Source of the DNA: Leptofilum sp041748655
GTDB taxonomy: Bacteria > Chloroflexota > Anaerolineae > Promineifilales > Promineifilaceae
Length of the DNA: 64,000 nt
Assembly (NCBI GenBank): GCA_041748655.1
Contig: JBGTCV010000085.1
Span: 1 to 64,000, forward strand
Reading direction: 5' to 3'
The notes below the pieces were generated by a model, which saw only the letters and a program-made list of their open reading frames with translations, ran no database searches and had not been told where the DNA came from. Position 1 is the first letter of the stretch. Each line of letters opens with the position of its first letter. Positions 1 to 7,636 of the stretch are shown piece after piece. The position numbers were made by a program, and so were the translations under genes.

Positions 1-146
1 AACCTGAGCAATATCCAGGGGAAAACTAATTTTGGCAGGGATAGATATAGGCATTGGTTTCACTCCGTTTTTGAAAATAACTGCCATTCTACATCACCAC
101 CAAATCTGGGTGTACCCCATGTATTCCCAAAGAACCAAAAAATTTA

Positions 147-287
147 CTACCGCCGAATCATGGTGGCGGTCATGATGGCGCACAATTTTTGCTCGCCGCC
201 CTCGTTCACGCCAATAAATCCCTGCTGGGCAAAACTGTCCCGCACCTCCTGTTCAAAGGCAGGATTTTGTATTTCAAACTGGGTCAT
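147..287 (-). pseudogene. Collapsed PaaI-type thioesterase remnant (46 aa)
   Basis: The reading frame starts with ATG at 287 behind an intact AAAGGAAG ribosome-binding site. Residues 8-24 look like the N-terminus of PaaI-family hotdog thioesterases (NP.FE..VRDSFA..GF). Residues 32-43 (EQKLCAIMTATM) look like the last beta strand of the same family. The family is normally about 130-150 residues, so the central hotdog helix and the catalytic acidic residue are absent. I infer an in-frame internal deletion that joined the two ends. The frame is open and has a start signal, so a short peptide could still be made, but thioesterase activity is very unlikely. The family assignment is from memory of motifs and is moderately sure. 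Bases 1-146 downstream hold nothing I can identify. Confidence 0.5.
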
Positions 288-302
288 CTACGCTTCCTTT
301 GG

Positions 303-372
303 TTTATCCGCAGATTAACGCAGATGGACGCAGATTAAAACAAAAAATCTGCGCTAATCTGCGAAATCTGTG
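303..372. repeat. Intergenic inverted repeat built from CGCAGATTAA words
   Basis: Three stuttered copies of a CGCAGATT-like word are followed after a short A-rich loop by reverse-complement copies (AATCTGCG). The result is an imperfect hairpin that ends close to the ribA stop codon. The same word family recurs near 32002-32056 and 52913-52968. Confidence 0.7.
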
Positions 373-379
373 GCTAGTT

Positions 380-1681
380 TTAAGAGCTGCTGTCTTGCCA
401 GCTCACGTCCCCGGAGAAGATCATATCTTTGCCCAGCCATTGGCTTTGTGTATTTTTGAGCTGGGGCAGGCCGTGGCCGTTCAGGTTGCCCACGGCGTTG
501 AGGCCGCCTACCAGCAGCGGGGCCACGGTGATCACCAGGCGATCGACCAGCTGTTCCGCCAAAAAGCTGGTGATGATGTTGGCCCCTCCTTCCACCATCA
601 GGCTGCGGATGCCGTGCTTGTCCAGGCAGGCCAGCAGCGCGGGCAGGCTGACCTGGCCGTTGGCGGTGGCGGGCAGCCGAATAACGGTGGCTCCGGCGTC
701 TTGCAGAGCGGCCGTTTTTTGCGGATCGGCCGTTTCTGTGGTGGCCACCATCGGTTTGCGCGGATGTTCGGTGAGCAGGCGGGCGGTGAGCGGCAGCCGC
801 AGCTGGCTGTCCACGATGACCGGCTGCGGATCAGGGCCAGCGACCAGGCGCACCGTCAGGCGGGGATCGTCGGCCAGGACGGTGCCGATGCCCACCAGAA
901 TGGCGTCGTGGCTGGTGCGCAGCTGGTGGGTGAGCGTCAGCGACTCGGTGCCGCTGAGGGCCAGCGGTTGGCCACGCTGCCGGGTAATAGAGCCATCGAC
1001 GCTTTGGGCGTAGCTGAGGGTGACAAAAGGACGGCCGTTTGGCACCGTTTTTGCTGGGGCAGAGGGGGCGGGGGAACGGCCGTTTAAATTCAGCAAATGG
1101 CGCATTCGTTCCACCTTGGTGGCCAGGTAGGCGGCGTTTTCCACAGTGAGCGTGGGCGGCATCGGCACCCGCTCGGCTACGGGGATGCCCAACTGCTCCA
1201 GGCTTTCAATCTTGTTCGGGTTGTTGGTGAGCAGCCGCACCGACTGCACGCCCAAATCCTGCAAAATGCGGGCGGCAATCGTATAGTCGCGGGCGTCGGC
1301 CTGATGACCCAGCATGAGGTTGGCCTCCACCGTGTCATACCCTTCATCCTGTAAATTGTAGGCCCGCAGCTTGTCCAGCAGGCCAATGCCCCGCCCTTCC
1401 TGCCGCAAATAAACGATGATGCCCGCGCCCGCTTCGGCAATTTGCTGCATTGCCTGGTTTAGCTGCGGCCCGCAGTCGCAGCGCAGCGAACCGAGAACGT
1501 CCCCTGTAAAACATTCAGAATGGATGCGCACCAGCATGGGCTGGCCAGTGGTAATGCTGCCCAAAACAAGCGCCAGGTGCTCTTTTTTATCCAGGTTGTT
1601 TTGGTAGTAGCAAAGTTGATATTCACCCACTGCGGTGGGAATACGGGCGCAGGTTTTACGCTCAACCACAAGGTTATACAT
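380..1681 (-). CDS. ribA: GTP cyclohydrolase II fused to RibD-type pyrimidine reductase domain
   Basis: This 433-residue protein joins two riboflavin-pathway domains. Residues 1-200 are GTP cyclohydrolase II, which opens GTP to the diaminopyrimidine precursor. The zinc ligands Cys57, Cys68 and Cys70 are in place (SECFTG...RCDCG), as is the RQEGRGIG segment at 93-100. A Pro/Ala-rich linker near 202-216 leads to residues 217-430, a RibD_C (DHFR-like) reductase domain with SVDGSI, a GIGTVLADDPRLTVR stretch and a VEGG motif. The domain pair covers the first and the NADPH-dependent reduction step. The deaminase domain of RibD and the DHBP synthase of RibBA are both absent and must lie elsewhere. 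The fusion order RibA-RibD_C is known from other bacteria. The gene is cytoplasmic and is preceded by about 120 bases without another gene. Confidence 0.93.
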   Translation of the reverse strand: MYNLVVERKTCARIPTAVGEYQLCYYQNNLDKKEHLALVLGSITTGQPMLVRIHSECFTGDVLGSLRCDCGPQLNQAMQQIAEAGAGIIVYLRQEGRGIGLLDKLRAYNLQDEGYDTVEANLMLGHQADARDYTIAARILQDLGVQSVRLLTNNPNKIESLEQLGIPVAERVPMPPTLTVENAAYLATKVERMRHLLNLNGRSPAPSAPAKTVPNGRPFVTLSYAQSVDGSITRQRGQPLALSGTESLTLTHQLRTSHDAILVGIGTVLADDPRLTVRLVAGPDPQPVIVDSQLRLPLTARLLTEHPRKPMVATTETADPQKTAALQDAGATVIRLPATANGQVSLPALLACLDKHGIRSLMVEGGANIITSFLAEQLVDRLVITVAPLLVGGLNAVGNLNGHGLPQLKNTQSQWLGKDMIFSGDVSWQDSSS

Positions 1682-1799
1682 TTTTATGCTCCAACACAGC
1701 TTTTCTGCGAATTTGTCAGATTTATTATACGCAACTCTGGCGAGAATGGATCGATTGGGGTTGGGTTGGCATAGCGTAGCCTGGGGATTTATCCCCTGG

Positions 1800-2915
1800 T
1801 TAAAAAGTGCGTTCGTAGAGGTGGTAGGTTTGTTGGGGTGTGGCGTTTCGGTTTTGCAGCCAGGTTACGGCCGTTTCCCCCTGCCACACCGGCCCGATGG
1901 TCAAGGTTTGCCAGCCAGATTGTTGTGCGGTGCGCAGCGTTTGCCACCACAGCTGCTGGCCAATGCCCTGGTTGCGCCAGTTGGGCAGAACGCCCCCCAG
2001 CAGCAGCCTACCTGCGCTGACGGGACGATGTTGAACGGCCGTTAATCCCAGCCGCCACAAACCCTTTCCTCCGCTAAAACGGCGCAGCCGCTCGGCCAGA
2101 TCGGGCAGCAGCAGCACAAAACCGACCGGCTGCTCATCGACCCAGACGACCCAGCCGTGCAGCTGCGGCCCCAGCCACTGCTGCCAAAACTGAGCTTCTA
2201 GCCCATCTGGCGGGGCAAAACCGACCGGATTTTGGCACGCTGTGGCCAGCAGCGGCAGCAGATCGTCGCTGAGCTGGGTTGGGTTGAGGGGGTGCAGGGT
2301 GGCGGGAGATGGGGCAGGCCGTAATTTTTCCTGCGGCACCGCAGCCTGAAACAGCTGGCTTTGGGCAATCGACCGCATTCGCCGGGACAAAACTTCTGGC
2401 AGGTAGGGCGGGTTGTACGGCGTGTGATGCGGGGGTGAAAGGTGCCAATGGCTGTGCAGCGCCCCGCTGCCGAGGTGGGGTGAGAGGCCGGTAGGACCAA
2501 TCAGCCGCCGGATGCCCTGTTGGGCCAGCGTTTCTACCACGTTGTCCTGAAACGCCAGAAAGGATTCGGTGCTGTTGGCGCAGTGGAGGTGGGCCAGGTA
2601 GCCTGTGCGATCGCGGCGGCGCGGCTCTTGCAGCAAAACGGCCGTTACCAGCGGCGTCTCAAAAAAGGCGGGGCTTGGTCCCCCACCGTCGGGCAATTCT
2701 TTGGGGCGGCGCAGGCCATCAAAATAGAGCAGTTCGGGGCTCAGGCGGGCCAGGTGGGGGTTTTGGGCAGGGTTGAGGGCGGCGTGAATGGTGCGGGCGT
2801 CGGGCGGGGTCCAGCGACGATCATTCTGGTAAATGCGCTGGCTGTAGTGGAGGAAGTCGCGGCGATCCCAGTGGGAAACGGCCGTATGCAGCTGAAAATT
2901 AAAATAATCGCTCAT
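1800..2915 (-). CDS. GNAT-family acetyltransferase-like protein
   Basis: This is a 371-residue protein. The C-terminal third carries a GNAT fold signature: a hydrophobic beta strand (PVGFVLLLPD, about residues 260-270), then an acetyl-CoA pyrophosphate-loop region (NWRNQGIGQQLW, about 310-322), then a strand ending in the NRNATPQ turn typical of the last GNAT helix-strand unit. The N-terminal half has no motif I recognise but begins like a family of N-acetyltransferases that carry two degenerate GNAT halves. The substrate is unknown. The gene lies between ribA and nth on the same strand with separate spacers, so no operon function can be inferred. Confidence 0.7.
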   Translation of the reverse strand: MSDYFNFQLHTAVSHWDRRDFLHYSQRIYQNDRRWTPPDARTIHAALNPAQNPHLARLSPELLYFDGLRRPKELPDGGGPSPAFFETPLVTAVLLQEPRRRDRTGYLAHLHCANSTESFLAFQDNVVETLAQQGIRRLIGPTGLSPHLGSGALHSHWHLSPPHHTPYNPPYLPEVLSRRMRSIAQSQLFQAAVPQEKLRPAPSPATLHPLNPTQLSDDLLPLLATACQNPVGFAPPDGLEAQFWQQWLGPQLHGWVVWVDEQPVGFVLLLPDLAERLRRFSGGKGLWRLGLTAVQHRPVSAGRLLLGGVLPNWRNQGIGQQLWWQTLRTAQQSGWQTLTIGPVWQGETAVTWLQNRNATPQQTYHLYERTF

Positions 2916-2919
2916 GATT

Positions 2920-2995
2920 TCTAGCCACAGAGAGCACAGAGATTTTATAGGTGAAAGCCAATTCTCTTAATCCTCTGTGCCCTCTGTGGCAAAAA
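2920..2995. repeat. Intergenic inverted repeat of the ACAGAG family
   Basis: CCACAGAGAGCACAGAGA on one arm is matched by TCTGTGCCCTCTGTGG on the other, with an AT-rich loop. It fills the space between nth and the GNAT gene. The same words recur at 11034-11147, 30498-30553, 31940-31990 and 35560-35700. Confidence 0.75.
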
Positions 2996-2996
2996 A

Positions 2997-3644
2997 CTAC
3001 AATTCTGCCGAGGGGCAAATGTCGTTGAGGGAGCAGTTGGGGCAGTCGGGGCGGCGGGCGATGCAAACGCGACGGCCGTGGAAGATGAGCAGGTGGGAAA
3101 TGTTGATCCACTGCTCCTGCGGGATGATCGCCATCAGCTCCCGCTCCACCTTGACCGGGTCCTGGTTTGTGCTGGTTAGCCCCAGCTTGTGGGCAATGCG
3201 CTTGACGTGGGTATCGACGGTGATGCCTTCGGCCTTGCCGTAAATTTCGCCCAGCACCACGTTGGCCGTTTTGCGGGCCACCCCTTTGAGCCGGGTGAGT
3301 TCAGCCATTTCGTCCGGGATTGTGCCGCCATGATTTTGCAGCAGGGCAACGGCCGTTTCCTGAATAAACATCGCCTTTTGCCGAAAAAAGCCAGTTGGGC
3401 GGATAATCGCTTCCAGCTCGGCCCGGTCGGCGGCGGCAAAGGCGGTTACGTTGGGATATTTGGCAAAGAGGCTGGGCGTTACCTGGTTGACCCGCACGTC
3501 GGTGCATTGGGCGGAAAGAATGGTGGCAACAAGCAGCTGGAGCGGCGTCTCGTAGTTCAGCTCGCAGTGGGCGTCTGGGTGGGCTTCCTGGAGCCGCTGC
3601 AAAACGGTTTGCATGTATTCGGGGGAGAGTTTCTTTTTGGCCAT
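2997..3644 (-). CDS. nth: Endonuclease III (DNA glycosylase/AP lyase)
   Basis: Endonuclease III removes oxidised pyrimidines and nicks the abasic site in base-excision repair. I place the start at 3644 (MAKKKLSPEY), where CAGGAAG sits 7 bases upstream; a longer reading to 3821 adds 59 residues with no family match. The 215-residue product fits the family length. The helix-hairpin-helix segment LKGVARKTANVV contains catalytic Lys125, and VDTHV contains catalytic Asp144. The C-terminal [4Fe-4S] loop is complete: Cys194, Cys201, Cys204 and Cys210 with C-x6-C-x2-C-x5-C spacing. The gene is divergent from the glycogen debranching gene, with about 200 bases between them. Confidence 0.96.
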   Translation of the reverse strand: MAKKKLSPEYMQTVLQRLQEAHPDAHCELNYETPLQLLVATILSAQCTDVRVNQVTPSLFAKYPNVTAFAAADRAELEAIIRPTGFFRQKAMFIQETAVALLQNHGGTIPDEMAELTRLKGVARKTANVVLGEIYGKAEGITVDTHVKRIAHKLGLTSTNQDPVKVERELMAIIPQEQWINISHLLIFHGRRVCIARRPDCPNCSLNDICPSAEL

Positions 3645-3849
3645 GCGTCTTCCTGTTCGGCGATTTGGTTGGAAACGGCCGTTTCTGGTTAATCTGCAAA
3701 AGTTACGGCCGTTAACCTTGTGTAACTCTAGCGTTATCAGATTCACCGTGCAAGTGTATAATGGGGCAGGCATTTGGAGAAGTGAAAAGTGATTAACTTT
3801 ACTCGCCACTTGCCACAACATCTAATTAACTGCTTGAAGGAGTAATTGC

Positions 3850-5850
3850 GTGCTAATCGATTTTGGACGCGAACTTTGTGGCGATTTGGCAACGGCCGAA
3901 TCGCGGGAATGGCTGGTAACAAATGGTATTGGTGGTTTTGCCTCTGGCACGATTGCCGGCATGCTGACGCGCCGCTACCACGGGCTGCTCATGGCCGCGC
4001 TGGAGCCGCCGCTGGGGCGCACCCTGCTGCTGGCCAAGGTAGATGAAACGGTGGAGTATGAGGGGATTTATCCGCAAAGCGGCCGTTTTTATCCACTTTA
4101 TGTCAATCGTTGGACCAATGGCACAGTAGAAGGCAATGGCCACCACACCATCAACCGGTTTCATCTGGAAGGCACCACGCCGGTGTGGACCTTTGCTTTT
4201 GGCAACGCCCTGCTGGAAAAACGGATCTGGATGCAGCCGGGGGCCAACACAACTTACCTCCAATACAAACTCGTTCGGGCCACCGGGCCGCTGACGCTGG
4301 AAGCCAAAGCGTTTATCAACTACCGCGACTATCACAGCACTACCATCATGAACGATTGGGAGCCGGAAATTGAGGCGCTGGACAATGGCCTGGGCATCAC
4401 CATGCATGAAGGGGCCACACCGCTGTACCTGCTCAGCGACAAAATGGAGATGATCCCTCAGTTTGACTGGTACGAAGATTTTTACCTGAGCATTGAGGAG
4501 TATCGCGGCCAAAACGACGTACAGGAAGACCACATCTACGCCGCCCTGCTGCGCACCGTCTTGCGTCCTGGTGAGTCGATGACGCTGGCAGCCAGCACGG
4601 AGCCAGCGCCCAATCTGGATGGAGATGGGGCCTATGCCGAACGACAGGCGTATGAGGCGTCGCTGCTGGAACGTGTACGCAAGGTTCATGCGGTGGAACT
4701 GCCGCCAGCGGTGGCACAACTGGTGCTGGCGGCTGACCAGTTTATAGTAAAAAGACCTACGGTGCGGGATGTAAACGGCCGTTCCGTCATCGCCGGGTAT
4801 CCCTGGTTTAGCGACTGGGGGCGCGACACCATGATCGCCCTGCCCGGCCTCACCCTGGCGACGGGTCGGCCAAAGGTGGCGGCCTCCATTTTACGCACCT
4901 ACGCCCAATTTGTAGACCAGGGCATGCTGCCCAACCGCTTCCCCGACGCGGGCGAACATCCCGAATACAACACCGTCGATGCTACCCTCTGGTATTTTGA
5001 AGCGCTGCGTGCCTATCATGCCACTACCGGCGATGACGCCCTGGTACAGGAGCTTTTCCCCGTGCTGCAAGAGATCATCCTCTGGCACAAGCGGGGCACG
5101 CGCTACAATATCCAGATGGATGAAAAAGATGGCCTGATTTTTGCCGGGGAAGAAGGTATCCAGCTCACCTGGATGGACGCCAAGGTAGACAACTGGGTCG
5201 TTACGTCCCGCATTGGCAAGCCAGTGGAAATTAACGCGCTCTGGTACAACGCCCTCTGCATCATGGCCGATTTTGCCCAGATGCTGGGTGAAGATGCCGC
5301 CGAATACCAGGCAATGATCAAGAAAGTTAAAAAAGGATTTGCCCGCTTTTGGAACGAGGAGATGGGTTACTGCTACGACGTAATTGATGGGCCGGATGCG
5401 GAAGGTTTGGACGGCAGTTTGCGACCCAACCAGCTGTTTGCTATCTCGCTGCCGCACAGCCCGCTCACCCCGGAGCAGCAGCGCTCCACGGTGGATGCCT
5501 GCGGTCGCCATCTGGTGACGGCCCACGGGCTGCGCAGCCTCTCTGCCGATGACAAAGCCTACATCGGCCATTACGGCGGCGACCGGTACAAGCGGGACGG
5601 CGCGTATCATCAGGGTACGGTTTGGGGCTGGCTGATTGGCCCCTTTGTTAGCGCCCATCTACGGGTCTATGGCGATAAGGCGGGGGCGCGTTCGTATCTG
5701 GATTCTTTGATGCATCATCAGATTCGCTCACATGCGGTGGGCAGCCTCAGCGAGATTTTTGACGGTAATGCCCCCTACACGCCGCGAGGCTGTGTAGCCC
5801 AGGCGTGGAGCGTGGCCGAAGTGCTGCGCACCTGGCAAGAAACCAGCTGA
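3850..5850 (+). CDS. Glycogen debranching enzyme (archaeal-type amylo-alpha-1,6-glucosidase)
   Basis: This 666-residue protein has the two-part architecture of archaeal/bacterial glycogen debranching enzymes. An N-terminal beta-sandwich domain (residues 1 to about 280; it opens with WLVTNGIGGFASGT and RRYHGLL) precedes a C-terminal (alpha/alpha)6 barrel of glycoside hydrolase type. The barrel shows the characteristic YPWFSDWGRDTMIALPG segment near 318-334, an EYNTVDATLWYFEAL segment near 375, and a late acidic patch around HQGTVWGWLIGP. It is predicted to hydrolyse alpha-1,6 branch points in glycogen in the cytoplasm. The start codon is GTG at 3850, with AAGGAG 9 bases upstream. No glycogen synthase or phosphorylase gene is in this window, although a lone CBM48 protein lies at 54769. 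Confidence 0.93.
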   Translation: MLIDFGRELCGDLATAESREWLVTNGIGGFASGTIAGMLTRRYHGLLMAALEPPLGRTLLLAKVDETVEYEGIYPQSGRFYPLYVNRWTNGTVEGNGHHTINRFHLEGTTPVWTFAFGNALLEKRIWMQPGANTTYLQYKLVRATGPLTLEAKAFINYRDYHSTTIMNDWEPEIEALDNGLGITMHEGATPLYLLSDKMEMIPQFDWYEDFYLSIEEYRGQNDVQEDHIYAALLRTVLRPGESMTLAASTEPAPNLDGDGAYAERQAYEASLLERVRKVHAVELPPAVAQLVLAADQFIVKRPTVRDVNGRSVIAGYPWFSDWGRDTMIALPGLTLATGRPKVAASILRTYAQFVDQGMLPNRFPDAGEHPEYNTVDATLWYFEALRAYHATTGDDALVQELFPVLQEIILWHKRGTRYNIQMDEKDGLIFAGEEGIQLTWMDAKVDNWVVTSRIGKPVEINALWYNALCIMADFAQMLGEDAAEYQAMIKKVKKGFARFWNEEMGYCYDVIDGPDAEGLDGSLRPNQLFAISLPHSPLTPEQQRSTVDACGRHLVTAHGLRSLSADDKAYIGHYGGDRYKRDGAYHQGTVWGWLIGPFVSAHLRVYGDKAGARSYLDSLMHHQIRSHAVGSLSEIFDGNAPYTPRGCVAQAWSVAEVLRTWQETS

Positions 5851-5897
5851 TTGACGATTTTGGATTGATTAGGACTTACGTAAATAGCGTTTTTTTA

Positions 5898-5963
5898 GCC
5901 GCGAATTTCACGAATTAACGCGAAACAGCATTGAAATTCGTGAAAATTCGCGTCATTCGCGGC
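5898..5963. repeat. Intergenic inverted repeat GCCGCGAATT...AATTCGCG...TTCGCGGC
   Basis: An imperfect palindrome of stuttered CGCGAATT/CACGAATT words lies between the debranching enzyme and the cNMP-binding gene. The left arm starts GCCGCGAA (5898) and the right arm ends TTCGCGGC (5963). There is no T-run, so it is not an obvious intrinsic terminator. Confidence 0.7.
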
Positions 5964-6053
5964 TCATTAATCAATAAATGCGTAACTCCTGTTGATCATT
6001 CACGCATGATTGAAGCACGGGCAGATAAAAGCTGCTCACTGAGTTAACTATCT

Positions 6054-6824
6054 ATGTTTGAAAATAAACCAAGATTTGGCCCGGAGCAGTTTCCGGCAGG
6101 CACGGATATTATTCGGCAGGGGGATGTACCGGACAAGTTTTACATTATCACGCGAGGTCGGGCGACGGTGTTATCGCAGCCGCCAGACGGGCTAGATATG
6201 GTGATCGATCAGATTGGCCCTGGCGACTTTTTTGGTGAGGTGGGGCTGCTGCGACAAAGTCGGCGGATGGCCACGGTGCGGGCGGAAACGGCCGTTGACG
6301 TCATGGCGATGGATTACCAAACGTTTCGCAGCTGGATTGAAGGCTCGCCGCTGGTCGCTCAGGAAATTCAGGCGCTGGCGGAAGAACGCACCCGCGACAC
6401 GGGACCGCTGGAGTCGGCTCCCCATTTTGATGTGGAAAAGATACCGGATGATGCGCTGGAAACGGCCGTTGAGACTGCCGAACAGTACGAGGCTGGCGAG
6501 GTGATTATCCAGCAGGGCGGGCCGTCGGACCGGTTTTACGTGATTGTGGAGGGCTTCGTCTTGGTAACGCACACCGACGCCAACGGTAAGCTGCACCGGG
6601 TAGTCCACCTGACCGCCGGGGATTATTTTGGCGAGATTGGCCTGCTGGAAGGGGTTGAACGGATTGCCACGGTAACGGCCGTTACCCGCGTAAAAGTTGT
6701 CTCCTTTGATCGCAATACGTTCCGCCGCTGGATGCTGCAATCCCCCAGCAGCCAGGACGACATTGCCGAAACGGCCGCACGGCGGCGCAAGGATACGGGG
6801 ATGTTGTCATTGCCGGAGGAATGA
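6054..6824 (+). CDS. Protein with two tandem cyclic-nucleotide-binding domains
   Basis: This 256-residue soluble protein consists of two cNMP-binding (CAP-type) beta-roll domains at about residues 8-115 and 140-245. Each has a GD(F/Y)FGE.GLL phosphate-binding-cassette core followed by an R..ATV motif (FGEVGLLRQSRRMATV; FGEIGLLEGVERIATV). The Arg that contacts the cyclic phosphate appears present in both. There is no helix-turn-helix, kinase or membrane segment, so it is not a Crp/Fnr regulator. It may act as a regulatory subunit or sense a nucleotide for a partner protein. Each domain is followed by a short (A/E)..R(T/K)DTG tail, which suggests internal duplication. It is 37 bases upstream of rpiA on the same strand. 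No strong ribosome-binding site is visible (only GAG before the ATG). Confidence 0.85.
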   Translation: MFENKPRFGPEQFPAGTDIIRQGDVPDKFYIITRGRATVLSQPPDGLDMVIDQIGPGDFFGEVGLLRQSRRMATVRAETAVDVMAMDYQTFRSWIEGSPLVAQEIQALAEERTRDTGPLESAPHFDVEKIPDDALETAVETAEQYEAGEVIIQQGGPSDRFYVIVEGFVLVTHTDANGKLHRVVHLTAGDYFGEIGLLEGVERIATVTAVTRVKVVSFDRNTFRRWMLQSPSSQDDIAETAARRRKDTGMLSLPEE

Positions 6825-6861
6825 AGTGAAAAGTGAGTGAGATGGGGAGGAGGTGGTCAAG

Positions 6862-7557
6862 ATGGCAGATATTGCAGCGTTAAAGATGCAGGCTGCGGAA
6901 CGGGCGGTGACGTTTATCCAATCTGGTATGGTGGTGGGGTTGGGGACGGGCAGTACGGCCGTTCACGCCACGCGTGCCGTCGGAAGGTTGTTACGGGAAG
7001 GCAAGCTGCAAGAGATCGTCGCCATTCCTACCTCCAACGAGACAGCGCGTGAAGCTGAATCTTTGCAAATTCCCCTGGTTACCTTTGACACCCATCCTGT
7101 TATTGACATAACAATTGATGGCGCGGATGAAGCCGACCCCAACCTGGACGTGATCAAAGGGTTGGGCGGCGCGCTGCTGCGGGAAAAGATTGTTGCGGCC
7201 GTTTCCAAACGGTTTGTCATTGTGGCCGACCACACCAAGCGCGTCACCCGGCTGGGCAGCAAAGCCCCCGTGCCAGTAGAAGTAATTCCCTTTGCCGAGC
7301 GCCCCGTGGCCGACTACTTAAAATCGTTGGGGGCGCAGGTGGAAAAGCGGATGGGGGTTGGTGGGATACGGCCGTTCCGCACCGACGAAAACAACATCAT
7401 CCTCGACTGTTACTTTGGCCCCATCCTCCGTCCCGCCCAGCTGTCACAGGCCATTCGCCAGCAGCCCGGCGTGGTCGAACACGGCCTCTTCCTCAACATG
7501 GCCACCGACCTCATCCTGGCCACCCCCACCGGCATCGAACAGTTCACCCGTGCCTGA
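6862..7557 (+). CDS. rpiA: Ribose-5-phosphate isomerase A
   Basis: This enzyme interconverts ribose-5-phosphate and ribulose-5-phosphate in the pentose phosphate pathway. I choose ATG 6862, which has AGGAGG 7 bases upstream; the GTG at 6853 sits inside that ribosome-binding site. The 231-residue product matches the family length. It shows the phosphate-binding GLGTGST (26-32), the DGADEAD motif (86-92) with catalytic acidic residues, and the KGLGGALLREKI segment (about 99-110). It follows the double cNMP-domain gene closely, so the two may be co-transcribed. Confidence 0.96.
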   Translation: MADIAALKMQAAERAVTFIQSGMVVGLGTGSTAVHATRAVGRLLREGKLQEIVAIPTSNETAREAESLQIPLVTFDTHPVIDITIDGADEADPNLDVIKGLGGALLREKIVAAVSKRFVIVADHTKRVTRLGSKAPVPVEVIPFAERPVADYLKSLGAQVEKRMGVGGIRPFRTDENNIILDCYFGPILRPAQLSQAIRQQPGVVEHGLFLNMATDLILATPTGIEQFTRA

Positions 7558-7636
7558 CCAGAACGGCCCTATTAAAGTTTGCAAGTGATAAAATCGCCCG
7601 TGTCACCCTGTCATCCTTTCATTTGATTGGAGTAAA

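Noticed and set aside
299..1087. Long plus-strand reading frame opposite ribA (262 codons)
   Set aside because: It is antisense to a clear RibA-RibD_C gene and its product has no domain pattern.
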